From a virus, in IMG/VR virus record IMGVR_UViG_3300012922_000007, positions 1-64,000 of that record: 64,000 nucleotides of DNA; one strand, 5' to 3'. Each line of letters begins with the position of its first letter. Within the stretch, counting starts at the first letter, position 1. The translations under genes and the position numbers were made by a program. The notes below the pieces were generated by a model, which saw only the letters and a list, made by a program, of their open reading frames with translations, was not told the DNA's origin and did not search any database. Positions 40,331 through 48,135 of the stretch are shown here, piece by piece.

Positions 40331-40692
40331 TGCCTTCACCCAAGAAGATCGGCATCCTGATATTTCACGAGGAATACCGTCATTATTTAACACTTTGTAC
40401 GGAGTGTTTCGAGGGGCATAATTGGTTAACCGAAAACAGAAATTGGCCGATTTACGAGGGGGATTTCGGAATGTTTCGTCAACCATGTGACTATTGCCAC
40501 GAAGAAATGAATCCCGAGGCCAGTCCTACAATGTCTGAACTATTTACCATCAGAAAACTTACAATTACGAGGTATGATAGTTACACGAGAACTACGAGGC
40601 CAAAACTTCCTGCCCCTCGAACTATTGAAAGGATGGTGAAAAATGAAACTATTGGCGACCTTAATATTCCTGTTGTTCCTAGCACCCAATGA
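40330..40692 (+). CDS. WPIY zinc-ribbon family member 9
   Basis: 120 residues, MPSPKKIGILIFHEEYRHYL, CTEC, NWPIYEGDFGMFRQPC, C, then an extra basic tail of about 45 residues. It is separated from the main cluster by 6 kb. The start follows CGAGGTCAATCT. Confidence 0.75.
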   Translation: MPSPKKIGILIFHEEYRHYLTLCTECFEGHNWLTENRNWPIYEGDFGMFRQPCDYCHEEMNPEASPTMSELFTIRKLTITRYDSYTRTTRPKLPAPRTIERMVKNETIGDLNIPVVPSTQ

Positions 40693-40855
40693 TGTCCGGA
40701 ATACGGATTCTTGCCCTAACTGCGATTGTCATAATTCTAATTGGTATCATTGTTCGGCTTACTGCTATACGAGGAAAAATTCACGAGGTCAGCCGACTTG
40801 TATGAATCAAGACGAATTTAAGGCTTGCACAAAGTTGTGCGCGAGGTCAAAATGA
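40643..40855 (+). CDS. Secreted cysteine-rich protein
   Basis: 70 residues: MKLLATLIFLLFLAPND signal peptide, then 9 Cys (SCPNCDC, CSAYC, C, CTKLC). It overlaps the zinc-ribbon gene by 50 bp, with AAAGGATGG upstream. In the periplasm the Cys would form disulfides. Function unknown. Confidence 0.68.
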   Translation: MKLLATLIFLLFLAPNDVRNTDSCPNCDCHNSNWYHCSAYCYTRKNSRGQPTCMNQDEFKACTKLCARSK

Positions 40856-41034
40856 GCGAATACCAAGAAGGTTTTGTAGACGGTATTTCTTCAATGGAGG
40901 GACGAATAGATAACTTAAAGGAGGACTTGGAAGCATTAAAAGAAGAAAACAGGATTCTAAGAATTAGGTTAAATATGTGTCCAGAATGTGGACTTACAAA
41001 ACCAGACCATAAAATGAGTTGTGATACACGATAA
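40852..41034 (+). CDS. Coiled-coil protein with C-terminal zinc motif
   Basis: 60 residues, MSEYQEGFVDGISSMEGRID, a coiled coil, then CPECGLTKPDHKMSC. Start after CGAGGTCAAA, overlapping the previous stop. Confidence 0.65.
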   Translation: MSEYQEGFVDGISSMEGRIDNLKEDLEALKEENRILRIRLNMCPECGLTKPDHKMSCDTR

Positions 41035-41067
41035 TGGGCCACTCCCCATAAAATAAAAAGGAGAACT

Positions 41068-41517
41068 ATGAAACTAATCTCTGTTATTATCCTTGCCCTT
41101 GCGAGTTCGTTCGCCTCGGCTCAGACTACATACACAACCACACAGGACGCTTGTAGCGGAAAGGCTAATCAAGCGTGTTTCAACATTCCAGTAGTTGATC
41201 AGAATAACTTTTCCGGGGTCATTTCTATTGATAACCGATCTGTGCAGTACGGTGGATCGCTTTACCTCGGGCCATTCGGGGTCAATGGATATCACGGAGT
41301 TTATGCCGGATTTGTCGCTAATCCGGATGGAACCAAGAACGATTTCAACGGTATCGGATCATTTGAATCTGACGACACAAGCGTAGTTGGGCAGTTTCAG
41401 TTCCACGCTTACTATGTCAAGTCTTGTTCAGGGCGAGGCTGTGGTTCGACCTTGGGCTGGCATTTCCGTATCTTGGCGGGAAGTACAGTAACTGTCGGTG
41501 CAACGCAGCCCGACTAA
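41068..41517 (+). CDS. Secreted beta-rich protein
   Basis: 149 residues: signal peptide MKLISVIILALASSFASA, then a Gly/Thr/Ser-rich beta protein with three or four Cys (ACSGKANQAC, SCSGRGC). Start after AAAGGAG. A strong terminator follows. It may be exported to the host periplasm. No family is recognised. Confidence 0.72.
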   Translation: MKLISVIILALASSFASAQTTYTTTQDACSGKANQACFNIPVVDQNNFSGVISIDNRSVQYGGSLYLGPFGVNGYHGVYAGFVANPDGTKNDFNGIGSFESDDTSVVGQFQFHAYYVKSCSGRGCGSTLGWHFRILAGSTVTVGATQPD

Positions 41518-41527
41518 TAGAATACGA

Positions 41528-41573
41528 GGTTCACGATCCGGCTAACCGGCTTGGTCGTGAACCATGTGTTTTT
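41528..41573 (+). terminator. Rho-independent terminator
   Basis: GGTTCACGA and TCGTGAACC (9 bp) enclose a smaller CCGG-CTAA-CCGG hairpin and are followed by TGTTTTTAT. It follows the secreted beta protein and precedes the integrase pair. Confidence 0.8.
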
Positions 41574-41588
41574 ATAGGAGGTTAAAGA

Positions 41589-41774
41589 ATGAATCACAAA
41601 TGTGGTGCTGTAGACGACGAATCGTGTTTGTTTGGCTCCGTACACCGCTGCAAGTTTTGGTGTCCTGAAGATAATACTATATGCGGCGGACCTCACACGT
41701 GTCTATGCGGATCAAAGTGGCAATATTATGAACCTAGTGGTCTTTATCAAAGTTCAGACGATTCGAGACCGTAA
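41589..41774 (+). CDS. Cysteine-rich small protein
   Basis: 61 residues with nine Cys (CGAV, SCLFG, RCKFWC, CGGPHTCLCG). Start after GGAGGTTAAAG. Its TAA overlaps the integrase ATG, so it is co-translated with it. Confidence 0.66.
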   Translation: MNHKCGAVDDESCLFGSVHRCKFWCPEDNTICGGPHTCLCGSKWQYYEPSGLYQSSDDSRP

Positions 41775-42619
41775 TGACATTCGAAACCTATGTAAATTAC
41801 TTCAACGAAAGTATTTTGGCCTTGGGTAAGACTTCGTCCATAAAAAGTTCGAGGTCAAGGCTAAAGAAATGCGTAGAAGTCTTTGGTAAAGAAGAACTTC
41901 CCCTAGATCCTAGGCGCGTTCAGAAGTTCATTACTCAGCTTAGTCAGAAATATCCTAGCCAAACAGTGGCTAATGTCTGGGGAGCGTTTAGAGCTGTACT
42001 TATGCGGGCAAAATCTGAGGGATTAATCTCCTCCGTCCCCTCTCCTCTATTACCAAAGATAGAACGATCAGAACAGCCTTGGTTTACAGTCGAGCAGATG
42101 CGAATTCTTTCGAGGTACGAACCAATCTACGCATTCGCTTCTGAGACTGGCGCGAGGATAGGCGAGATCTTAGCGATCCAGATTCCGGATATTGACTTCG
42201 AGAACAAGACGATCCATATAAGACGCAACGTGTATGACGGGGTTATTTCAAGTCCTAAAACGAGGGCGGGGACAAGGTTAATTTCAGCCTCGACTTGGCT
42301 CTGTGATATTCTAAAGAAAGAATGCGAGGGCCGCGAGGATGGTTTTATATTCCAATCGCTTGGAGGAGGGCCTCGTAATCCAGATTCTGAGACTAGAAAA
42401 TTGCAACATGCGTGTACAGTGTTTGATATTCCGTATGCAGGGTGGCATGGATTTAGGCGTGGAAATTGCACGCTTATGGCGATGACTTTAGGAATAGCGG
42501 AGAGCCTAATAGAGTACAGAGTTGGACACTCTGTTAGAGGCGTTTTGAGCCGGTACATACATTTTTTCCCTGGCGAAGACCGGGAAATTTCCGAAAGGAT
42601 ATCAGAGGTATTACGATGA
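41774..42619 (+). CDS. Tyrosine recombinase (integrase)
   Basis: 281 residues. The N-terminal SAM-like DNA-binding part (30-100) is followed by the catalytic domain: Arg in SETGARIGEI, His and Arg in WHGFRRGN, His in VGHSVRG, and Tyr in SRYIHFFPG. All family residues except the lysine are easy to see. It implies integration or resolution of the phage genome. No attachment-site repeats can be identified in the window. Confidence 0.88.
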   Translation: MTFETYVNYFNESILALGKTSSIKSSRSRLKKCVEVFGKEELPLDPRRVQKFITQLSQKYPSQTVANVWGAFRAVLMRAKSEGLISSVPSPLLPKIERSEQPWFTVEQMRILSRYEPIYAFASETGARIGEILAIQIPDIDFENKTIHIRRNVYDGVISSPKTRAGTRLISASTWLCDILKKECEGREDGFIFQSLGGGPRNPDSETRKLQHACTVFDIPYAGWHGFRRGNCTLMAMTLGIAESLIEYRVGHSVRGVLSRYIHFFPGEDREISERISEVLR

Positions 42620-42843
42620 CATATAAACCTAGATACTCAGGACCAAACAACTCGGGGGTGTGTATATGTGGTCACGACTGGACCGAACATCATCTAGGCG
42701 TGATTATGAACGAGGATTATTTCGAGGCTACTGGAGAGTCTTATCTACCTGAAGAATGCGAAGCATATGGATCGAATGAAATGGGTGGATTGGATTCCGA
42801 GGGCAACAATCATTGCCAGAGATATAAAGATTCAGGAGAATAA
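42616..42843 (+). CDS. Cys/His small protein
   Basis: 75 residues with CICGHDWTEHHLG and, near the end, CEAYG and HCQRY. This C-x-CGH...H...C...C pattern is common in small phage zinc proteins. ATGA overlap with the integrase. Confidence 0.65.
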   Translation: MTYKPRYSGPNNSGVCICGHDWTEHHLGVIMNEDYFEATGESYLPEECEAYGSNEMGGLDSEGNNHCQRYKDSGE

Positions 42844-42844
42844 A

Positions 42845-43030
42845 ATGAAAATAATTTTAGGAATTACATTTGCGGGGGGTGGAATAATGCTGGGAGTCGT
42901 GTCCTTAACCATCGGATCGTTTCAAAACACAATTACTGGAGCACCAGTGCGTTGGATATTTCTTCCAATAGCGGCGGGATTGCTAATCCTTACTAGCTAT
43001 TATTTACTACGAGAAGAGAAAGGCGAATGA
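42845..43030 (+). CDS. Two-span membrane protein
   Basis: 61 residues, MKIILGITFAGGGIMLGVVS, then a second hydrophobic segment and a charged end. Coupled to the next gene by ATGA. Confidence 0.65.
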   Translation: MKIILGITFAGGGIMLGVVSLTIGSFQNTITGAPVRWIFLPIAAGLLILTSYYLLREEKGE

Positions 43031-43191
43031 TCTTCGACACCCAAGACTTACTGTACATAACCTCGGTTCTATTATTGATCTGGTTTGGATTAGTAGAGGA
43101 TCGGTTGAATAATGCGAGGCGAATTTTAAATCCGAAAGAAAAGAACGAAGCTATTAAAGACTTGCTGAGGACATATGTATGGAAGACATGA
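43027..43191 (+). CDS. Single-span membrane protein
   Basis: 54 residues, MIFDTQDLLYITSVLLLIWF, then a basic helical tail. Coupled to the previous membrane protein by a 4-bp overlap. Confidence 0.62.
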   Translation: MIFDTQDLLYITSVLLLIWFGLVEDRLNNARRILNPKEKNEAIKDLLRTYVWKT

Positions 43192-43324
43192 ACAAATAAC
43201 TAGGACACTGTGTCCATATTGCAAACGTGTTATAGAATGTAAAGAGGTATGGGTGGATGGATATCTCGTTCACCTCGATTTACTTCCCCATAATACATGT
43301 AGTAATCATCAGTTGACTAAATAA
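43175..43324 (+). CDS. 49-residue Cys/His zinc protein
   Basis: MYGRHEQITRTLCPYCKRVI, C, HLDLLPHNTCSNH. Starts after GAGGACAT inside the preceding gene. The Cys/His spacing suggests one zinc. Confidence 0.62.
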   Translation: MYGRHEQITRTLCPYCKRVIECKEVWVDGYLVHLDLLPHNTCSNHQLTK

Positions 43325-43341
43325 AATACGAGGTTAAAATT

Positions 43342-43521
43342 ATGCTCGTAGTGGTAGACTCACGAAAGTTTAAGAAGCTTATGGACGATGTTCGAGGTTT
43401 GCAGCGTTATGAAAGTACTTCAGATCAGTATGATGCGGGGACAAGGGATGGTTCTAATTCGTCCGTAATCCGGATTCACGAGATGTTGACCTCGTTTTGG
43501 AATGAACTTACCAAGGAATAA
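43342..43521 (+). CDS. 59-residue hypothetical protein
   Basis: MLVVVDSRKFKKLMDDVRGL after CGAGGTTAAAAT. Helical. Lies just before the recombinase gene. It contains a dispersed palindrome (43461). Confidence 0.62.
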   Translation: MLVVVDSRKFKKLMDDVRGLQRYESTSDQYDAGTRDGSNSSVIRIHEMLTSFWNELTKE

Positions 43522-43532
43522 CAGGAGAGATA

Positions 43533-44453
43533 ATGGCTTATACAGAAGCAGAACTAAAAGCAATTCGCGAGGTCCATGCAAAGGACGCTACCGACGCACA
43601 GTATGAAAATTTTATCCGGGAATGTAGCGAGAGAAATCTCATGCCGGGTCGTCATGTCTATTTCCAACTGCGGTCTCAGTCCGAGAAGGATGAAAATGGA
43701 AACTGGGTTAAGTCCAAGAGACCTATTCACATAAGCTCTATCGACGCTATGCGTTTGATTGCTCAGAGAACCGGGCAATACCAAGGTCAGGCTCCTCCTG
43801 TTTACATTTACCTCGATGAGAATAATTTTCCAAGTATCAAATCCGAGGTCATGCTCCCTGATAAGGACAACCCTGACATTCCTGCCAAACCGTATGCCGT
43901 TCAGGTATCAGTGTTTAGAGCGGGATTTCAACGCCCGTTGACTGCTACTGCTAGGTTCGAGGCATACGCTACTAAGAAGTTCAATGGCGGGCTGACGGAT
44001 ATGTGGGATCGGCGGGGTCCTGAGCAGTTAGCTAAATGCTGTGAATCGTTGGCTATTAGGCAAGCTTTCCCTGAGGAGCTGGCAGGGGTTTATATCGCAG
44101 AAGAGTTCAAGGACGAACCAGAAACACAGGAAATTCTAATAGAATCTGCAAAGACCTCGAAGAAAAAGGAAGCCAAAATTGAGCCTAGTCCTATTCCTGT
44201 TAGTGATGGTGTTGTTGCTGACGACAAGCCGGGTCAAGTATTAGCAACTAAAAACGAGGTCATCCCCTGGGCTAAGAAACTTAAAGCCCTGGGTGTGGAA
44301 AAAGAAAGATTGCTTAAGTACGTAGAGAAGAAATACAAAGTATCCAAGACCACAGAACTTACTCTAGAACAACTTAACGAGATTGTGCAAAAATGTCTTG
44401 CATCGAGAGAGAAAGGACTCGATACTCTAAATATAATGTTAGATTCTGAATAA
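43533..44453 (+). CDS. RecT/Bet-type single-strand annealing protein
   Basis: 306 residues. The core has NLMPGRHVYFQL, IDAMRLIAQRTGQYQGQ, VSVFRAGFQRPLTATARF and RRGPEQLAKCCESLAIRQAF, which follow the RecT/Redbeta pattern. The C-terminal 100 residues are charged linker plus a small helical domain. It anneals complementary strands during phage recombination, with SSB and the PD-(D/E)XK exonuclease encoded nearby as natural partners. Confidence 0.85.
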   Translation: MAYTEAELKAIREVHAKDATDAQYENFIRECSERNLMPGRHVYFQLRSQSEKDENGNWVKSKRPIHISSIDAMRLIAQRTGQYQGQAPPVYIYLDENNFPSIKSEVMLPDKDNPDIPAKPYAVQVSVFRAGFQRPLTATARFEAYATKKFNGGLTDMWDRRGPEQLAKCCESLAIRQAFPEELAGVYIAEEFKDEPETQEILIESAKTSKKKEAKIEPSPIPVSDGVVADDKPGQVLATKNEVIPWAKKLKALGVEKERLLKYVEKKYKVSKTTELTLEQLNEIVQKCLASREKGLDTLNIMLDSE

Positions 44454-44478
44454 AAACAGGCCGAACCAAGGAGAATTA

Positions 44479-45546
44479 ATGAAGTCAATTACGAAGTTGC
44501 TCGGCACGACCGGACTAGCCTTTTTCTTGTCCCTTTCCCTCGGATGTTACGGGGTTAAGAAAGTAGTAATTTCACCCCCACCGGGACTAACCGAAGCACC
44601 TTCCGGATTTGATAATGAAACTAATGGTTTTGTAGATCAGGCGAGGCACGATGCAGATCGAGATCAATTCGAGGAAGACGCGGGAGATGAAATTGGCCCT
44701 GTGTTTAATCATAGGTCTTGCCTCGATTGTCATTCTAGTCCAGTAACCGGAGGCTATTCTCAAGTATTTGAACACAGAATTGCAGCCGGTGCGAGGTTAA
44801 TTCACGATCAAGTTGTCCCTGGAACTGCACAGGAAGTATCTCCCGCAGGTGCACACAATGCTCTACGAGCCTCGATTTCTCTTATGGGTGATGGGTTTGT
44901 AGAACAGGTTCCGGATAGTTTGTTGAAGTATATCGCATCGGTTAACGGCGGGGTTTTTGTCCTCGTAGATAACGGACGGGTAGGCCGGTTTGGTCACAAG
45001 GACCAGCACGCCGGTCTATTTGAATTCGCAGGCGATGCAGACTTCAACGAGAAGGGAGTAGGCAACAGAGTTAATCCAGATCCGGACAATGGTATCGAGG
45101 ACCTGGAACCAACTTGTCTTGGTGGTGGAGAGGATATTGACTGCTATACGAGGTTTATGCAGGCTCTTAAGGCTCCACCTCGTGGTAAGATCACTGATCA
45201 AGTAAACCAGGGCGAGGAAGTATTCTATAAAATTGGTTGCGCATTTTGCCATACACCAACCTTGTATACTAGCAAGAACGTGTTCCATCCTTATGGGGAC
45301 TATTTGCTTCATAACATTGGGACAGGGGATGGTGTTGCACAAGGCGCGGCTCCTGCTAATGTTGTTCGTACCGCGCCTTTGTGGGGACTTAGAACCAAGT
45401 CTCGCATGTTGCACGATGGTCGTGTGTTCGATGTCCTTGCAGCTATTAAAGCGCATGAGAAAGAGGCTGATAGGTCCGAGGACAAGTTCGAGAGGTTGAG
45501 TAAGAAAGACAAAGAAAATTTGCTTGTGTTTTTGAATTCACTTTAA
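44479..45546 (+). CDS. Di-haem c-type lipoprotein, DUF1111-like
   Basis: 355 residues. A lipoprotein signal (LSLSLGC, Cys23) precedes two haem motifs, C81LDCH85 and C254AFCH258. Between them is VGRFGHKDQHAGLFEFAGDA, and after the second LWGLRTKSRMLHDGR, both typical of the DUF1111 / di-haem oxidoreductase family related to MauG. It would sit in the periplasm or outer membrane and act in electron transfer or peroxide chemistry. Such genes are very unusual in phages. It contains the CGAGG word at normal phage density, so it is not an obvious very recent arrival. Length is shorter than the 400-500 usual for the family. Confidence 0.85.
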   Translation: MKSITKLLGTTGLAFFLSLSLGCYGVKKVVISPPPGLTEAPSGFDNETNGFVDQARHDADRDQFEEDAGDEIGPVFNHRSCLDCHSSPVTGGYSQVFEHRIAAGARLIHDQVVPGTAQEVSPAGAHNALRASISLMGDGFVEQVPDSLLKYIASVNGGVFVLVDNGRVGRFGHKDQHAGLFEFAGDADFNEKGVGNRVNPDPDNGIEDLEPTCLGGGEDIDCYTRFMQALKAPPRGKITDQVNQGEEVFYKIGCAFCHTPTLYTSKNVFHPYGDYLLHNIGTGDGVAQGAAPANVVRTAPLWGLRTKSRMLHDGRVFDVLAAIKAHEKEADRSEDKFERLSKKDKENLLVFLNSL

Positions 45547-45558
45547 GGAGAATAAATA

Positions 45559-45990
45559 ATGGGTAAGTCAGTAAACCGCGTAACTCTTGTCGGGAACCTT
45601 GGTAAGGACCCGGAAATTGTAAACTCAAACAGCGGAACAAAGATTGCAAAATTTTCCCTCGCTACTAATGAAAGTTTTAAAAATAAAGAAGGTTCTTGGA
45701 CTGAAAGAACAGAGTGGCACAATATTGTGGTCTTTGCCCGGCTAGCCGATGTTGTTGAGTCGTATGTTAAGAAAGGAAGTCAGGTCTATATCGAAGGAAA
45801 GATCCAGACTCGGACATACGAGAAAGATGGGGTCACCAAATATTTTACAGAAATTGTAGGTAACGAGCTGGTGCTATTAGGCAGTAAGGGATCATCTTCT
45901 GATATTTCTGGAGATGAACCTCGTGCTGTCGCTGCTAGTCGTCCGGTTACTAAGTCTGATCCGATCGACGATAGTGATTTGCCATTCTGA
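45559..45990 (+). CDS. ssb: Single-stranded DNA-binding protein
   Basis: 143 residues. OB fold with NRVTLVGNLGKDPEI, KFSLATNESFKN and WHNIVVFARLADVVESYVKKG; flexible linker; acidic tip DDSDLPF at the C terminus, the protein-interaction tail. It binds single strands at the fork and during annealing. Start after AAGGAG. A long hairpin follows its stop. Confidence 0.94.
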   Translation: MGKSVNRVTLVGNLGKDPEIVNSNSGTKIAKFSLATNESFKNKEGSWTERTEWHNIVVFARLADVVESYVKKGSQVYIEGKIQTRTYEKDGVTKYFTEIVGNELVLLGSKGSSSDISGDEPRAVAASRPVTKSDPIDDSDLPF

Positions 45991-46027
45991 TAAGTCCTTT
46001 ATTATGTATAACTTAGAAAGGACTTAT
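45990..46027 (+). promoter_or_regulatory. Hairpin covering the next ribosome-binding site
   Basis: ATAAGTCCTTT and AAAGGACTTAT form an 11-bp perfect stem with a 16-nt loop. The 3' arm contains AAAGGA and part of the ATG of the following nuclease gene, so the fold would block its translation. It may also stop transcription after ssb, though no T tract follows. Confidence 0.62.
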
Positions 46028-46919
46028 GCCTCGTAACAGAGTAGAAACAGAAGATAGTTTGATTTACCAGGGCCGCGCACTAATCCATTTCTATCCGAAT
46101 AGTCATAGATACCGGGTTAGTGTACCTGCCTTGGATAAATGGCGAGTTCCTGTCATCGGCGTTACTACGATCCTCGGTGTCAAGGACAAATCATCTGCTC
46201 TCCAGAAATGGACAGCAGATATGGCTGAGCTATATGGCCAGATTCAGGTCGCAGAGAATCAAAAATCCTGGATGTATAATGACCAAGTTTTAAAGATTCT
46301 CAGAGACATGAAGACTCACTATCGTCTTGTCAAACAGCAGGCGGCAGATGTGGGGGTAGTCGTTCATGACTACCTTCATTCTGTGCTTCTTGCGAGGCAG
46401 AATTCTTGGGACGAACCATGTCGTCCGGAACTGGACGAACGGTTTAACTCGAAGATGCGAGGTCAGGTCGATGCAGCAATTGATGCTGGCCTAGAATTTT
46501 TCAGCAAACATAAACTAGTACCATGGACTATGGAAAAACCCGTATGGTCGCCCTCGAATTCTTACATCGGTACGGACGATTTTATTGGAACTCTGGACGG
46601 AGAATTAGTTTGCCTTGATTTTAAAACTAGTAAATATTTATACAGCGAAGTATTCCTCCAGACTATGGCTTATCAGACAGCATACAAAGAAGAATTTCCA
46701 GATTGTGGACAATTCGAAGCTAACTGGGGGGTTCAAGTTGCTAAGGACGGAAAGCTTAATGCGGTACGTCGAGGTAAAGAATATTTTGAAAATGATTGGC
46801 GGGCATTCTTAGGAGCAAAGACTTTGTATGAATGGGACCGAATAGAATCGGGGTCAAAACCCATGGTTAACCTCGGATCTCTAGACGCGATTCCAATACC
46901 TAATGAGGAGGAATGGTGA
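46026..46919 (+). CDS. PD-(D/E)XK exonuclease (RecB/Cas4-like)
   Basis: 297 residues. The nuclease core reads VVVHDYLHSVLL (His/Asp start), GTDDFIGTLDGELVCLDFKTSK (Asp, then DFKT), and then a Gln/Tyr helix (QTMAYQTAYKEEF). These are motifs I-IV of RecB-type nucleases. With the RecT-like protein it probably forms the phage end-resection pair. Its translation start is inside a strong hairpin. Confidence 0.8.
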   Translation: MPRNRVETEDSLIYQGRALIHFYPNSHRYRVSVPALDKWRVPVIGVTTILGVKDKSSALQKWTADMAELYGQIQVAENQKSWMYNDQVLKILRDMKTHYRLVKQQAADVGVVVHDYLHSVLLARQNSWDEPCRPELDERFNSKMRGQVDAAIDAGLEFFSKHKLVPWTMEKPVWSPSNSYIGTDDFIGTLDGELVCLDFKTSKYLYSEVFLQTMAYQTAYKEEFPDCGQFEANWGVQVAKDGKLNAVRRGKEYFENDWRAFLGAKTLYEWDRIESGSKPMVNLGSLDAIPIPNEEEW

Positions 46920-47095
46920 GATTTATATATGAAGCATGGTGTATAATTAGAGGTTATCACAAAACAAAAGGAATACACACCGAGTCGGGGGTACTTACCC
47001 AAACTTGTAGATGTGGTGAGGAGAAGAAGACTTCGTTCTTTCCTAGACCAGGGGCTATTATCAACTATAACACTACATGGAGGATATTTAGTTAA
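46916..47095 (+). CDS. 59-residue hypothetical protein
   Basis: GTG start 4 bases after GAGGAGG, RFIYEAWCIIRGYHKTKG following the first residue, then CRCGEEK. One Cys pair. Coupled to both neighbours. Function unknown. Confidence 0.6.
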   Translation: MRFIYEAWCIIRGYHKTKGIHTESGVLTQTCRCGEEKKTSFFPRPGAIINYNTTWRIFS

Positions 47096-47661
47096 TGGAA
47101 AAAAGATATTATGGAATTAAAGCAATTCCAACTATATTTAAGGGAATAAAGTATGATTCTCTTAACGAAGCACGATGGGCCGTATTCTTTGATGCTTTAA
47201 ATATTCCATTTGAACCTCAGCCTAGAGGCGATATGATGGAGACTCCCAATGGGACAACATATTATCAACCGGATTTTCGTATTAAACTGCCCCACAAAGG
47301 GTGCAATTACACAACAGATTCATATTTTGTAGAGATAAAACATTCAGCACCAGTAGAAGAGGAAGTATACAAGGCCCAACAATTGGCTATTTTAAGTCGA
47401 TATCCTGTGTTTATTCTTACTGAACAGCCGTATGATAATCTGTACGCCTCCTCCGATAAAGGTTGGAAGTTTGATATTTACGGAGACTCAGATACCGGAC
47501 ACGTGTTTACAGAATGCTGCAAATGTGGGTCGATAAATTTAGTTTATGGGGGGTATACAAACGAATTACCTTGCCCTCACGATACTGGTCGAGGAAACGC
47601 TTCTTATAAAATCACCGCCGCTGCTATTACCGCGAGGGGGTTTAATGGCCGGGATATCTAA
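47095..47661 (+). CDS. PD-(D/E)XK endonuclease with zinc ribbon
   Basis: 188 residues. YDSLNEARWAVFFDALNIPF supplies the N-terminal Glu, then YYQPDFRIKL (PD) and YFVEIKHS (ExK), the classic order. A C-terminal zinc ribbon (CCKCGSINL, then C) follows. Similar stand-alone nucleases occur beside replication genes in many phages. A role in replication intermediates or host DNA breakdown is inferred. Confidence 0.8.
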   Translation: MEKRYYGIKAIPTIFKGIKYDSLNEARWAVFFDALNIPFEPQPRGDMMETPNGTTYYQPDFRIKLPHKGCNYTTDSYFVEIKHSAPVEEEVYKAQQLAILSRYPVFILTEQPYDNLYASSDKGWKFDIYGDSDTGHVFTECCKCGSINLVYGGYTNELPCPHDTGRGNASYKITAAAITARGFNGRDI

Positions 47662-48064
47662 GAGTGACCCGCATCGAAAACCAAATTATTTTCCATGGAA
47701 CGAAGATGATTTTAGTGGAAACATAAAAGTTAGATTTATGACACCGGCACAAAGATGGATGTACCGAACTTTACTCTGCAGTGCATTTTTTGAATCCACG
47801 AGACCTCATTTACCAGACGACGATTCTGTTCTTTGGATGATTGCCGGGTGTGAGAGTCAAGAACAATGGAATGAAAATAAAGAACCGGTTCGTGCAATGT
47901 TTTTTCAGATACGAGACGGTAGAAGAAAATTGTTGGGCCATCCTCGACTCGTAAGTGATTGGAATGCCTTGGTTAAAACACGTTTGGATTGGATAGAAAA
48001 ATCTCGAAAAGGAGGGGCCGCTTCTGCTCAAGCAAAGGTTGAGCAAAGGTCAACCACCGGTTAA
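47645..48064 (+). CDS. DUF1376-like replication protein
   Basis: 139 residues. YFPWNEDDFSGNIKVRFMTP, then RWMYRTLLCSAFF and PDDDSVLWMIAG resemble DUF1376, a domain of phage and plasmid replication initiators. Overlaps the nuclease gene by 17 bp. The final codons carry the iteron-like repeats, where an initiator might bind. Confidence 0.72.
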   Translation: MAGISKSDPHRKPNYFPWNEDDFSGNIKVRFMTPAQRWMYRTLLCSAFFESTRPHLPDDDSVLWMIAGCESQEQWNENKEPVRAMFFQIRDGRRKLLGHPRLVSDWNALVKTRLDWIEKSRKGGAASAQAKVEQRSTTG

Positions 48065-48080
48065 CCAAAGGTCAACCATT
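48033..48080 (+). repeat. Iteron-like repeats CAAAGGTYRA
   Basis: CAAAGGTTGA at 48033, CAAAGGTCAA at 48044 and CAAAGGTCAA at 48066 are spaced 11 and 22 bases, one and two helical turns. They overlap the end of a DUF1376-like initiator gene. Confidence 0.5.
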
Positions 48081-48135
48081 TTCAACTAAGGTAAGTAAAG
48101 AGAAGTATAAGTGTAAGTAAAGTGAAAGGAACTTA

